Below are positions 1 through 12,836 of a stretch of 64,000 nucleotides of DNA, one piece after another; the first letter of the stretch is position 1, and every line of letters starts with the position of its first letter. Made by a program: the position numbers and the translations under genes. The notes beneath the pieces were generated by a model. It did no database searches, was not told the origin of the DNA, and saw only the letters and a program-made list of their open reading frames with translations. Source of the DNA: Daphnia carinata (Eukaryota > Arthropoda > Branchiopoda > Diplostraca > Daphniidae); assembly GCF_022539665.2 (NCBI RefSeq), contig NC_081331.1, positions 11,378,638-11,442,637 of the forward strand. The letters run 5' to 3'.

Positions 1-13
1 AAGTCAAACACAC

Positions 14-489
14 CTCTTCAATATCCGCCATAAGTGTAGTCCAGTTATCTGCTTCTTGTAGAGCTTTAGAAGTAGCTTTTAGCTTGCTTTTTACAGCATC
101 AAGTTTTACTATGTACTCAAGTGAGTGGGTAGTTTCATTTTCAACCTTGGCAACTTCATGCTCAACTGTTGCGAGCTTCCTTTGAAAGTGTACCACTTCA
201 TTTTGTAGAAGTTCTATGTCCCTAAGAAGTCGAGGAAGACTGGAAAGAACTGCGGTGCTTGTATTTTCAAGACTGCTATTGATTTCGAATATAGCAAGCT
301 GCAGTTTCATGACAATCGAGGATGCGAAGCTTTCGTGAGACTGGGCTTCCGATTGTCGGAACGCGTTATTTACCCAATCTTTCGCACAAAATTGTTCTTT
401 AGCAAAGGCAGAAAGATCCTAAAATGAAACAGATAAAATGTTGACTTCATATCTGCGCGCTAAACAAGGAAACCACCTATATTTACCAT
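14..489 (-). CDS. COG7: COG7, conserved oligomeric Golgi complex subunit 7 (5' part, runs off the window)
   Basis: COG7 is a subunit of lobe B of the COG tethering complex, which works in retrograde vesicle traffic at the Golgi. Two coding exons are visible. The first holds only the ATG (489-487) and is followed at once by a GTAAAT donor. The second, 418-14, is preceded by TTTTAG and ends in GAA-GAG before GTGTGT. The spliced start reads MDLSAF, then KDWVNNAF, VMKLQL, LLRDIELL, LQEADNWTTL and ADIEE. This matches, in order, the N-terminus I remember for animal COG7 (MDFSKF, KEWINAAF, VMKLQL, VLRDVEAL, LQEADKWSTL, ADIEE). About 136 residues of a roughly 770-residue protein are present; the rest lies left of base 1. 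TOPBP1 starts 395 bases away in the opposite direction, so the two may share a promoter. Confidence 0.9.
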
Positions 490-884
490 TTTTCTAACAT
501 TAGCTGTAAACAATTTTACCAGATTCAAAACAATCCGAATTTTTCGTCGTCGTCTGCGAAGCCTACGTGGCGTTGTGGCAGTTCAGTTCCCCGAGAACTC
601 ATTGAATTATTATATAAATTTGAAATAGATAATCAATAAAACAAAATTTTCTTATGTACCTTCTACGTATAAATTCTATGATTTTCATTTAACACGAAAT
701 TTTTTTAAATGCCAAATACTTAGGCTATGATTAGCCTGGCTTTGATCCAGAAGATGGCGTTCACACTCCATTTCCTTTTCAAATTTCCAACAGTCAGCAG
801 GCAATAGTACTTTGTGGCGGGCAATATTTGCAGAATACTATGAGATTTTGTGTAACAACCCACATTTTTTACTAAAAAATTATC
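490..884. promoter_or_regulatory. Probable bidirectional promoter between COG7 and TOPBP1
   Basis: This 395-base gap separates two head-to-head start codons. It holds both 5' UTRs and any promoters. I see no clear TATA box and no open coding frame. A shared promoter is inferred only from spacing and orientation. Confidence 0.4.
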
Positions 885-3800
885 ATGTCAAATAGTGAAG
901 TTCAAGAACCTAAGATGGATGTCGAAAACAGCCAATTTTGTGTAAATATTTTTTGTGTAATGCCTAGTAATTCAACTGAGGCCACCTGTCCAAAAGACTT
1001 ATTTCAAGCACATGAATGTTGTAAAGAAAATGGTTTCAATGTGAATTGGATTCAAGAGGAAGCTTGCATGAAGCTTAAACCTTGCAAGGAAGATGTCTTT
1101 ATCTTGTCTGAATTTGCTGGACCATTGTTTGAGTTTCTCAGACACTTCAGATGTACCATTATCGGCCCACAGTGCCTGCTTGTTTCTGTTAATAAAGGAG
1201 AACCACTCCCAGATGTTCCAACACCTGTTTTCACAGTTGCAATGAAGGGAATCATTGTTACTACAACAGGATGTAGCCCCCAAGAGAAAAAGGATATTCA
1301 AGAAAAAGTGCAATTCATGGGTGGACTTTACTCATCAGCATTTTCTGTAAATGTAACCCATCTTATTGTCAAGAGTGTGGCAGATTTTAGTCAGAAATTT
1401 AAAGTGGCAATAACCAAAGATATTCCTGTTATGGTTCCCAAATGGGTTGATGCCGTTTGGAATGCCAGTCTTAAAGAAAGTGTTCATGGAACTGATCCCA
1501 TGTTTGCTAGATATGCTTGCCCTCCATTCCAGGGATTGGTCATATGTGTGTCCCAAATTCCAATCAAGGATCGGGAAGCCCTTAAGAAGATTATCGAAGC
1601 AAATGGCGGGCGATACTCTGGTCAGCTCGAAATGGGCAAGACAAATATTCTCATCACCACATCAGCTGAAGGGGAAAAATACACCTATGCCAGACGCTGG
1701 AAGATACGTTGTCTCAAACCAGAGTGGATTCATACTTCACTAAACAAAGGCTACGCCGCTGACCCAGACGCATTCATTGTTGAAAAGAGTACCCTGCCTC
1801 CGAGATGTTCAACTCCAGAAGCAGATCATTCTGTAATGAAGTTTGGTAATTCAAGCATCAACAGCACCATATTGAACGAAAGCAGAGTTCATCACGTCGA
1901 CGAGACAGTTGGGTCTACGACTTTAATACTGAATCATCAACAATGCGATTCTCGATCAACGGAAGCACTCGAATCATTGGATTTGGCTCTTTCTAAAAAG
2001 GCCGGACCATTTCTGGATGGATGTAAAGTTTTTCTTAGTGGCTTTGACGGTTCCCAGATGGAAAAACTTCGGTATACCAATATTCAAACATTAAAATAAA
2101 AAAGAAATAAAATAAACTTCTAATATCTAACCTTTTTTTCTTTTTCCAGGCGTATTCTTAACAACGCCGGCGTGGCTCGCTTTAATAGCATCAGTGAATC
2201 ACTATCTCACGTTATTGTCGGAAAAACTGTTGAAGAAGACTGGAAGCAACTTCAACAGCTAATGCATAAGCCTCATATTGTAACAGTAGAATGGGTAGTT
2301 CAGAGCCTAAGATTGAAAAGGGCTGCCCCAGAAGCCGCCTATCTGCATCCCGATTTCAAAAATGTAATTGCTCCCAATAAAGAAAACGCGACGAAGAAAC
2401 CTATTCGAGAACCGAGCAGTAACTTACAAGAAGATACACATATGGTACAGCAATACTTGACTACGGATAATACAGAAGAAGAACCGTCATCATTAATGGA
2501 TCGGCCTCAAGGCATTTTTTCCGGTCTTACCTTCCATCTTGTAAATCTTGACACGGACTATGTTTCTACCGTGACGGACCTAATTGTAAGCAACGGTGGG
2601 CTTGTCGTATCGAAGAATGCCACTTATGTAGTTACAGAACCAGTCAGCCATACCATAATGCCTTTGGATCAAGAAGCAAAAGGCACGTTAGTCAATACTT
2701 TGTGGATCGAAGAATGTATCGATGAAGGCCGCCTAGTGGATATCGAATTCTATCATCGTCATATTAAAATACGTGACAGAAATATTCTAGCAGGGTACAC
2801 GGTATCCTTCAGTGGCATTCAAGGGCGACTTAGAGAACTACTCGATGACTTAATTGGACAACTTGGCGGAAGACCACAAGAGACTTTCTCACGCAAACTG
2901 ATGGAGCAAAAGAATGTGTATCGTTCTACTCATCTTGTCTGTGCAAAAACAGAAGGGAGAAAATACGAAAAGGCTCTTGAATGGGGTGTCCCGGCTGTTA
3001 GTGCCGAATGGGTTATTGCCTGCGCTATTTCTAGCAGTCGCCCTAACGAAGAGGATTTTCCTCCGGGAGGTGAAGCACCTACATCGCCAGAATCGGCTTT
3101 TCCAACACCTCAAACAGCAATTAAACTCTCTGTTTGTCCTACGGAATCTGTAGTTTTAAAAACTACGAAGCAGAAATTGGCAGAAATATCTAGCAATCCC
3201 ACACGTCATTTACCGACGCATTTTGATATGTCTTCTCCTCGAACTCCAGTATAAACCTTTTTGTTTCCATAACATTGCAAATGCATAATTTATTTTCCTT
3301 AACAGACAGGACCCGCAGTTACTCCTGCTATGCCTCAGCCACGGGCTGCGTTTGATTCACCAATGTGTTTGCAACCAAGTTCAAGTGGTACTAATACTGT
3401 TGGTAGAACACCTCAACCTCGAGCAACTCTATTTAACATGCCCACGCCAGATACACCATATGGAAGGCTTTTAAACGTAGCGTCAGTTTCTATAACTAGA
3501 ATAGCACGCCGGAAAAGATTCTATTTTTTACATTTATTTAATTTAATTTTTTTTAATAATTTTTTTGTTTGTTTTACAGTCAGACCCGTCACCTGATACC
3601 CGAAAAATGTGGAAGCATGCATTGGAAAACCGGGTTCGCCTGACACCTCGTACAAACGAATCATTTACCACAACACCACAGCAAGAGATTCAACGAGGAG
3701 AAATTGTTGTTGCTTCTGAAGCTTCGGATTATTTTGAAAATTTACGTAAAAAATTTCGACTTGATAATGGAGACGATGGACAAACAACATGGGGATCGGC

Positions 3801-5291
3801 AAGTCCAGCAGCAGTTCCACCCTTAGAACCACCGAAGCCGCCTTTCGACGGAATCGTGGTTTTTATACACAAGAAAATCGAAGATCAACGATCCGAGTTG
3901 GTTAGGGCTGTTGAAGCGCTGGGCGGCAGAGTTCGTTTTCAGCACTGCGAAGAAGTAACGCATTTTGTTTATCAAGGCAAGTTGGCTGCTTCGAAAGAGG
4001 TTAAAAGTGCAAAAGAGTGGCACCAGAAATTTGTCTCACCGCAATGGATTCTCGACTGCGAAGATGCTACTTGTCGCCTCGAAGAATCCCAGTACCCACC
4101 CTCTTTAAATCCGAAAATGGCTTTGTCACTTAATTTCAATTCGCAACCTCCTCCACCGGCTAGTTGTTCGCAGAAACGTCGACCTACTGCAAACACTGTC
4201 GAAACGGGTACACCGAGAATCCCGATTCGTAAACGTTTAATGTCCGATACCGATACTCATGAAAATGATCACCTTGAAGCAGACGAGGACCAGAACCTTC
4301 CCGTTCCTGAAGTAGAAGAAGAAGCGTGTAAAGAACTTTTGCAGCTCGACCAAGTCCTATCACGTTCGGCCGAACAGATCCCCGCGGTAAAGCTGGCAAA
4401 CGTATCGGCGGCTAGAAACGGTCGTGCTCCCGACCGCATCTTTGTCCCTGCAACTCAGCCTTTGGACATGGCCCCGGATTCACAATCAGCCGCTGTAGTG
4501 TGGGACCTTCATGAGACTCAAAAAGTTACTGGTTCAGAGCCAGCCTCCGTGTACCGAGTCATGTTCTCTGGAATGGCTCAAGATGACCGTGACTGCTGTA
4601 CAGCCATCATTGAAAATTTAGGTGGAACAGTTCTTGAAGCCAATCATTACGATCCTACATGTACACACCTCGTCGTCGCCAAAGTTGGATCAAATGAAAA
4701 ACTTTTGACATCCATCGCTGCAGGCAAGTGGGTCCTCAATCCCGAATGGTTGAGTGAAAGCGAAAAAGAGCATCGTTTTTTAGAGGAGCAGAAATATGAG
4801 TGGGGTAATCCAGAAGCATCGGCGGTGCATCCACAGGTTGAATCAATTTCTGAAGATGAAGCCAAAATCGCAGCAGCCGCATATTATTGGCGTATTAATC
4901 GTACCCGTGGCCATTCCGATGGCCCTTTTCATGGTATTACTGCCGTTCTCCACTTACGTGAAAAAAACGCATCATTCCAGCGTTTGCTTGAAGCTGGCGG
5001 CGGAGAGGTGGTGGATCCTATGTAATAATTTTATCATTTATTCAAATCATAGACGCAACTAAACTTTTCTGTTTTCGTAGCGCGGCTTTGGAGAACAGCA
5101 GGACAAATCTGTGTATTTTGGACACCCGGGAGGTAAAAAAAGTACAGTTGGCTACATATGCTAGCAAAGGTATCTATTGTGTTCCACTGATCTATTTGAG
5201 AAACCTTGTTCTCGCAATGGATAAGAAGTTGAAATGGAGTAAATCTGTTTTGCCCGAATTTCTCCCTTATCTAGAAAATATGCCTTCTTGA
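885..5291 (+). CDS. TOPBP1: TOPBP1, DNA topoisomerase 2-binding protein 1 (BRCT scaffold)
   Basis: TOPBP1 is a nuclear scaffold that loads CDC45 during replication initiation and activates ATR at damaged forks. The exons are 885-2071, 2150-3248, 3306-3476, 3580-5021 and 5081-5291. All joins keep phase and give 1369 residues, somewhat shorter than the vertebrate protein (about 1520). BRCT-type repeats lie at about residues 15-105, 110-190, 210-290, 385-470, 515-595, 608-700, 907-995, 1142-1235 and 1267-1355. This is the animal TOPBP1 set (BRCT0 to 8). Typical GG turns and W motifs are visible, for example PKWVDAVW, EALGGRV, ENLGGTV and AGKWVLNPEWL. Around residue 1124 the piece VVWDL resembles the tryptophan core of the ATR-activating domain. 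The last exon supplies the end of BRCT8, and there is almost no basic tail after it. Confidence 0.93.
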
Positions 5292-5429
5292 CTTTCTTTT
5301 GTTTATGAAAACTCAAGGTGAAATAGTTTTTTTTAAAGAAAAATGTTAAATCTAAAGATTGGTTTGAAAAATACAATTGTCTCTAGTTTCTTCCAGAACT
5401 GTATTCATCTCTAGTACATAGACTTTAGG

Positions 5430-5789
5430 CTACCATGGGCGTTTGGGCCCCATTGTTGCGTCACTCAGTATCCACGTTTTGTCTTCATCTTTTTTCATTG
5501 CCATTTGCTTGTGCCTTGGTTTAGTTTTACAAATGATGTATGCTCTTTCATGCCTCACCACTTTGTAACAGTCTTTGCACCGCTTTTTCAGTTTTCCAAC
5601 AACTTTAAATCCAGCTGTAGGAACTAGTGTAGGAACAGTTGGAGTTAAGAGTTGCCTTGGCATACTTGCACCTTCTTGAATTTTCATTGTAAACACACTG
5701 AATGTTCTTGTCACTGTCACAGGTGATAACAAGAAAAGCTGCTGCATGTTATTGCACACTGGCACAATGATTTTTCTCAACATATCCAT
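5430..5789 (-). CDS. MRPL36: Mitochondrial ribosomal protein bL36m
   Basis: The C-terminal half is a bacterial-type L36 protein: VGKLKKRCKDCYKVVRHERA, then KTKPRHKQ. This small zinc-ribbon protein of the large mitoribosomal subunit has the expected pattern (CKDC, a later C and H). The N-terminal 60 residues carry basic and hydrophobic stretches, consistent with a mitochondrial targeting sequence. The chosen start is the ATG at 5789. A TTTTTACAG acceptor lies 13 bases upstream of it, so the 5' UTR has an intron. The protein is 119 residues. The gene ends tail-to-tail with TOPBP1, 138 bases apart. Confidence 0.88.
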   Translation of the reverse strand: MDMLRKIIVPVCNNMQQLFLLSPVTVTRTFSVFTMKIQEGASMPRQLLTPTVPTLVPTAGFKVVGKLKKRCKDCYKVVRHERAYIICKTKPRHKQMAMKKDEDKTWILSDATMGPKRPW

Positions 5790-5802
5790 TGTGAAATTCA
5801 AC

Positions 5803-6685
5803 CTGTAAAAATTATTTTTTAGCTTGCTGTACTTCGTATGATATTTTCATAGAGCTACAAAAAAAAATTGAGGAAGTATCTAAAATGTCGAATTTGCTTT
5901 GAGGCATTAACCAACACTTACCATTAAGCTGCATTTTACCCCTCAACATATAGCTAAAATGATTAGATAAATAAACTGTAGTTCCCCACTTACGTTAGCA
6001 ACAGGCTTGATGCGTATTTTTTTTCGTTACGTCACTATTTTAGACTTGTTCTTGAATTTAATGAATTTTTTTGGACTAAGGTAATTTGGCGACAAAGCAG
6101 ACGACAGTAGGAACTGTAAACCGGCGGTCTGCAGGATGCAAAACACTGGTATTTCCTAGTTCTAGCAATACAAGATTGTGATACATTTACTTTGCTTTAT
6201 AGTTATAACGTAAAATCTTGACTTGCAGAACAAAATAATTTGTAAATTTCGTGGAATTTATGGAACCTAACGGAGCGACACACAAACTGAATGAAATATG
6301 GAAAATCTTTCCGATTCTAATTCATTGATTAAATTTCCTGTTGTTGTATTTTAAGACAAGTTTACTAATTTTCGTGGATTTTCAGTTTACCATAAAAATG
6401 AAACCCGATTGAACTCATATTCTTTAACATTTCGAAATTCTGAGTTTTTCTAAAACACAGAAGATATGGCAACCTTACCCACACAAGGCAACTCCGCCTT
6501 CTCTCCTAAATTACCTTCTTCTCTTCGTGTGCCGGTGGAGTACTGCAGTCTCCATTTTCATTTATCTCAAACGAGAGAACGTGGGAATATATATCTCAAT
6601 TGGTACGTTGAAGGACCATTTGACGAGGCCTGAAAACGGCGATACTATGGAGAATCATCTGTGAAATGACTGCTAAATCTCCATC
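5803..6685. other. Spacer with 5' ends of bL36m and USP10
   Basis: This gap lies between two divergent genes. It holds the non-coding 5' exon or exons of bL36m (-) and the USP10 leader (+). It is AT-rich. I see no credible extra coding exon, tRNA or repeat in it. Confidence 0.5.
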
Positions 6686-9600
6686 ATGGAAGATACACTT
6701 CAGGTATGTTTTTTCCTTGTAACTACGAATATTAATGGTTCCTTGTTTCTTGCCATACCTTGAGAAATATCATGGCAATTAGCTTCAGCATTTTGTTAGC
6801 GTCCTTCGTGTCATTCGTTGTACCAGGAGAGTCATATCTCCTCTAGATGTAGGGTCCACTCTGAGGTTGATATTGTTATATTGTTATCTATTACCTTGGC
6901 GAAAAATCTTCAAAATTTATCTTGAGACTCGAACGCCACGTGGCGTCCATCTTGCCAAAATTAAAGTCCATGTCATGGAACCGATCTTAACCTCAAAATA
7001 CTGTTTTTGGCAGGAACTGGAATTCCTGGACTTCAGTGACCTACCAGAAAATGAAGTTCAAAATTTGAAAAGCTTTATTATTGGGCCGACCAAACAAGAT
7101 GAGCAGAAAGATAATCTTTCATCAGTCTCTGAGCAGCACCCATGTGAAGGTACGACAATACATTCCTGCACATATTTGGCAGTTTTTACATTTCTTTGCA
7201 CTTGTTTAGGATGTGTGGGGTCTGGGAATTACCCAGATATGGAGTCAGCTGAACATGTTCCGGTAGTTTTTTCAGCTCCAAACCCAGTTCATTCTATGTA
7301 CCAGCAGAATGTTTGCATCACATCAATACCCCAATATCAACCAATCATGAGTTATCCAATGCAGATAATGCCAGGGGGTCACCTTGTTGCTTCAAGTCCT
7401 AACTACTATGTTGGTAACATTCACAGTCCTCCTATTCCTCATCCTGCGTCATTTAGTCCACCCCATCGGATTTTGAACTCCCAGCTTCTGACGTACCCGA
7501 AAAGGAAAAATGTTCGCGTGAAATATTCACCACGGAAAGATATTGTAAATGGACATGCCGGTGATGTCTATTCTAATATGGTCTACCAACCGCCCGTATC
7601 GTATATGGGACCGTGTTTCACGGGCGATGTTGTACAGGCTGTTACCGGAGTGCCGATTGTTATGCATCAGTCCGTGCCGTCATACGTACCACCTCACGGC
7701 GTCCAAGTCACAGCAGCTAATTCTCCTCAGCTATATCCAGTGGTAAACTATCCGCCGACAGAAACTACCCTTTCGCTGGATTTCTTCGTTCCGGCCGTTA
7801 ACGAAGCAACCGAAGAGATTCTTGCTGTTAATCCTACCCCAGTTCTAGCACCACTAGCGACTGTTTCTCAGGTAGAAGCAGTCGAAGAAAAGAAAACGAA
7901 AATTTTAACACCATCAGAGGTACCTGCATCTCCAGTTGAAGCGATTTCACTTGCAGAAGATAAACCGTTAAATGCTGATCCTTCCGAAGCTAAATCATGG
8001 GCTAGCTTGTTCAAGAAGGATGCCCCAGTTCCTGTGAACTCCGGGGAAAAACCAACTGCACGAGTTGGGCCATTCACGCCGTCTGGCGTTGTAACGCCGG
8101 AAATGGCAAGCGTTGTGTCTCGGCCAACGGTTGATGTAAGAACTCGTCGCACTGCAGAGCATCTAGCCAGCTACGAATTGGTAATGGTGCCAGTGGCATT
8201 GCTCCCAAGAGGTCTCATCAATAAGAGCAATTGGTGTTACATAAATGCAACCTTGCAAGCCTTGATTGCTTGTGCACCTTTCGTTCATCTGGTGAAGTCG
8301 CTGGAGCGTTTCACAGGAGGTAAAAAGGAAGAGTCCACGACACCAATAATGGATAGCGTGTAAGTTATTCTACTTTAAAGTGATTTATTTCCCTATGATG
8401 AATTAGAGTTAGCTGTCTGGCTTACGACAATCCCGCAAATGTGGATAACATACGGAGTACTGCCTTACTCGTTTAAATCCTCGGGAAGGTCTGAGAAAAA
8501 GCTAGTCTCTTAAATGTAGAGATTATGTTCTAGACGGACAACCTTCTTGTGAAGGTGCAGAGGAATAGAAAGATATCGATTGGAGGTTACTTGCCCACGA
8601 TGCCTCTTTGGTTAGGCGTTTTACTTCCAAGTACGATTGGAACCGCCTCTGTGGCTTGCTTTTTGAGTATAATTTGCGGGATGTGGTATGCATTATTTTG
8701 TTACTACAAAACTCAATTCAGACTAATCTGTCGAAAGCCGCACATACTGCTCTAGCATTCTGAGGGTTTTTCATACGAATCCCCAGAAATATTGTTTGTT
8801 CTAGTTTGGTAAGAAATTTCTCATCGATCTTTCATTTTTAGAATCGACTTCGTTGATCAGTTTGAAGTTATTCCTGTCCGAACTGGCAAAGAACGGGCAT
8901 CTGCCAAAAAAGAGGAGCCGCGTTTTGGAACAAGTTTCGAGCCCTGTTCTGTATACAAAATGCTTTCAAAAATCCGAAGTGAAACTTTCAAAGTGGAAGG
9001 TCGCCAGGAAGATGCCGAAGAATTTTTGAGCTGTCTGCTTAATGGCTTGCACGATGAGATGATCGATGTTGTGAAAGCCTCCAATCTTGCTGGAGATAAA
9101 CCTCCCGTTCAGGTTGGAGCTAAATCAGATGCATTGGACGAGGAAGATTGGCAGGTAAAAGTGTTTTCTATTTCGTCATGGGTAGAAGTTAATCTCGTGT
9201 GATGAGCTTTATGGATTTCTGACACCTCTTCTGAGTTTATCTTTGAAGATTTCCTTTAACTGAAACTTGATATTTAGTTCTCTTTGTCGTTACATTTATA
9301 ATTCCACATTAAGCCGTTCATTTTTTAATTAGATTATTGGCCCAAAGAACCGAGGATGTGTGACGCACACGACCACTTTCAGCAAAACACCCGTATCGAA
9401 CTTGTTTCTTGGTCAGATGCGATCGGCACTTTATTACGCAGGAGCACAGTCCACAGCAACTCTGCAACCGTTCTTCAGTTTGCAATTAGACATTCAGGTA
9501 TTGCCTCGCGTTATCAAGAGTAAAAAAATAGTTCATTGAAAAGTCAGCTGCATGCTTGCATTCTGTCTTGTAGCGTTACTTCGATGACAAATTAATTGTT

Positions 9601-10381
9601 CATTTGGTATGGAGATGTTGGTGCCGTTCTGGTATCAACATTGGTACATCCCTATGGGCGTTTGAAGGCTTGAGAGTTGAACTAGACTTTGTGCTAGCTT
9701 CATAGAAAGTACTCCTACAATGTTTTTTTCTCCAACATTTGCAGAACGAAAAGGTTAATTCTGTCCGGGACGCGTTAGCTTGTCTTGTAAGCAAAGAGCC
9801 ATTGACCGGTTATGTCTGTCCAAAGACTGGGCAGGAAGTTGAAGCTTCACGACAAACAACTCTAGAGGAATTGCCACCTATCTTGATCTTACACTTAAAG
9901 TGTTTTGTGTATGATAAGTCGGGTGGTTGTCAGAAGTTATTAAAACGTGTAGATTTCTCATCCGATTTGGAATTGAGCAAAGGTAAACTGAACACTTAAA
10001 TGGGGTAATTTTAGTAATGAAAATAATTCCTTTTTCAATAGATTTCTTGTCGCCGAACCAGAAGAGTAAACTCAAGGAACGTCAGCGGCAGTATAAACTT
10101 TTTGCAGGTCAGTGGTAGTCTTAAGTATCTTAAAGTAATTCATTAGTGTTCCTATCATAGAAATTCAATTGGGTTGTTAATATACTTTCATTTTTGTAGT
10201 TGTATACCATGACGGAAAAGAAGCGACCAAAGGACATTATGTTACAGAGGTGCATCACAGTGGAACTGGAAGTTGGCTCCGTTTCGACGACAGCATAGTC
10301 CGTGTTGTGGACACTCAGCTCTTCAAGTATAATTTGCCAAGGATGCCCTATTTGCTACTCTACAGAAAATTGAACGTGTAA
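6686..10381 (+). CDS. USP10: USP10, ubiquitin carboxyl-terminal hydrolase 10
   Basis: USP10 is a cytosolic cysteine protease that removes ubiquitin from targets such as p53, ribosomal proteins and endosomal cargo. The exons are 6686-6703, 7014-7149, 7210-8359, 8842-9154, 9333-9497, 9745-9982, 10042-10107 and 10200-10381, all in phase, giving 755 residues (human about 798). The catalytic set is intact: Cys at about 394 in NWCYINATLQAL, His at about 708 in GHYVTEV, Asp at about 725-726 in RFDDS. ATLQPFF, GRQEDAEEFL and LPRMPYLLLYRK are typical of USP10. The N-terminus MEDTLQELEFLDFSDL corresponds to the G3BP-binding region, but the usual FGDF core reads FLDF. Intron 7150-7209 is 60 nt and open in frame, so retention would add 20 residues. 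The 482-nt intron 8360-8841 is the longest. Confidence 0.94.
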
Positions 10382-11256
10382 ATTTGTCCAATATAATAAG
10401 TTCATGAATTTCTTTCAGAGTATAAGTGTACGTATATGCCAAACGTTTCGCTAGCATTAATGTTTGGCGAATTGTTTCAAGCATATTCCTTGTTTGCCGA
10501 GTGTCGGTTTATTTTTAACTGTCAAAAGTGCCCTTAGTGGTCTAAAGTTTAATGCTTTGATTTGACGTTGGTTATTGTGGTATTTTTTGCGCGGAAAATT
10601 GGATTGAGTGTGATATAAAAAGATCGAATGATTGTAGTCAGCAGATTTTTATGTGTTTCAAATGAAATCGGTACGTTTCGCATTTGTACTGTTAAGAAAC
10701 CTCCGTATGTCTGTTTCTTGTACAAAAATATAATAAACATACCTGAAGGTAATTTTTCTTTCTCGAAGTCGTATTTAACCGTAGTTTCTTCACGAAAATT
10801 CTTAGCGTTAGGGAACTGAGTTTGAAATTAAACTTTATGGAGATTTCCGTCCTCTACTGAAGTATTTATCGGACTTGCACCAAGATTGTGCAACTGAAGG
10901 TGGTATGTTGGCTTTGAAATACGTCACCTACATGTCACGGAGGAGAGGCAATATAATTGGTGTGGACGGGTGGTTAAAAATTTGGAACAAAAGAATCATA
11001 AAGCTAGAAAACCGTAAACTTTTTCAGTTGGCACTAACCGCACGCGCGCACCAGTGCAGAACCCTCCGCTTGCCCGCTCCATTGCTCTTCCCTTGGGACG
11101 TCAGGGATCATTCAAACCGAACTGGCGACGTTGCACAAGGATTGTTATTTTTCGCTGACGTTTCTTCTTTGATTGCAGACAGTCCGAACATTTTTACCAT
11201 TGCCAGCAGGGCGTAATCATTATTAAACTTTCAGAACAAATTGTTGTATTACCGAA
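10382..11256. other. Spacer: USP10 3' UTR and ACBD3 leader
   Basis: This is an AT-rich non-coding gap between two genes on the same strand. A likely polyadenylation signal, AATAAA, lies near 10731. The open frames here are short and show no family resemblance. Confidence 0.5.
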
Positions 11257-12836
11257 ATGGAGAAACCTTGCTCAGTTACTACCTCGGAACTCCTTGAAAA
11301 ATGGGGCTGTGATTTAGAAACATTGCATAAACTTGGTCTCAAGTTCCTAAAGGGTAAAAAAAATTCAAATGTGTTTACATCTATGTGTATCTTCTGTTAT
11401 CATAATTATGTTTCATTTTTTCCCCATCAGATAAAGAAGGGAAGGCTTTTCATCTTGGCTATGACCAGAAATGCAAACTTCTAGCATACACTCAACAAGT
11501 ATCTCATGGTCCTTTTAACCCAGATATCCATGGGAATGTTGGGGTACTGGATGTTGTTGGGAAAGATAGAAAAATTGCATGGCAGAAACTTGGTGACATG
11601 TGTCGAGAAACAGCAATGCTAAATTTTGTGGAAACTATTAATTCTGCCTGCCCATTATTTCATGCATGTGTTGAGGCTCACAAAAAAGAGATTGAAATGA
11701 AAGCAGAAAAAGTGAAAGAAGATATGGAATTTCAAATGAGAGAACAGGAAAGGCTGAAAATTGAGGCTGAAGAAGAAGAAAAAAAACAAGCCCAAATGAG
11801 AGAACAAGAAGAAAAACGCAAACAAATCAAAGAAGCTCTTAATTTACAAACCTATGACCAATTTAAATCTTATGCTGAGCAGCAATATCCAGAAAATCCT
11901 GATCAACAAGCCATCCTTATCCGGCAGTTACAAGAACAACATTACATTCAGTATATGCAGCAAATATACCAGCAGCAAATCTTATCTCAAAACTTAAAGG
12001 CAGAAGACAGTGAATTCTCTCAGGAGTTGCCATTAGATGTTGAAGCTGCAGCATTAAATGCTTTGGCCAGTATTCAGAACATCCCTCTTGAACCAGACAA
12101 CTTTTCTGAAGCTAGTGCTAATGATGAAGAAGGTAATAGTGGGTTAAATTCGATTGTAAAACGAATGCTTTCTAAGTTGTGTTCTGTGCAGAATTCGTGG
12201 CGGATATTGTGGCAGCTTCCATGTGGACACGCAAGGACATACGAGAATTCAAAGATTCCGTATACAAAGAAGGAAAGGATTCTATCATCAAAGTCGGACA
12301 TGGTGAAACCGTCACGGTAGAAGTTACATATTTACGTTCGCATTTATATGAATTAACTAATCTAAAGCAAGTAGGTGCGAGTTCCAACACATGAGGACGG
12401 CTCTTGCTTATTTTGGGAGTTCGCAACGGACAATTATGATATTGGTTTTGGATTGTTTTTCGAATGGACTAAATCTCCAACTGAGCAGGTGTCTGTTCAT
12501 ATATCAGATAGTGAAGATGAAGACGACGATGACGACGAAAATGGTACAATATTTATTTGAGGACACGGCCCGTCTTATTTATTCATTTTAAATTTTGTAG
12601 TGTTAGAAGACGATGTCGAGCAAGGAGGAAATAACTCAAGCCATTCAGCTCTTATTGAATCCAATAGGCCTCCGATCTCAATCGTCATTCCTGTTTATCG
12701 GCGTGATTGTCAAGAAGAAGTGTACGCTGGCAGCCACACATATCCTGGTCAAGGAGTTTACCTTTTGAAATTTGATAACTCATACAGTCTCTGGCGATCC
12801 AAAACTTTATATTATAGGGTATACTATACTCGTTGA
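11257..12836 (+). CDS. ACBD3: ACBD3/GCP60, Golgi acyl-CoA-binding-domain protein
   Basis: ACBD3 is a peripheral Golgi protein that binds giantin and recruits PI4-kinase beta. The exons are 11257-11353, 11431-12132, 12192-12316, 12375-12543 and 12601-12836, in phase, giving 442 residues (human 528). An acyl-CoA-binding domain lies at about residues 10-95 ([29 protein letters not shown]). A charged Glu/Lys/Gln coiled coil follows at about 115-170, then the Q-rich stretch [21 protein letters not shown] domain fills about 270-442 ([48 protein letters not shown], ending YYRVYYTR). The C-terminus is nearly identical to my memory of the vertebrate protein. The Glu-rich coil is shorter than in vertebrates. 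Confidence 0.94.

Noticed and set aside
8549-8755. 68-codon frame in the long USP10 intron
   Set aside because: Direct joining of 8359 to 8842 gives unbroken USP10 family sequence; the frame adds nothing recognisable.
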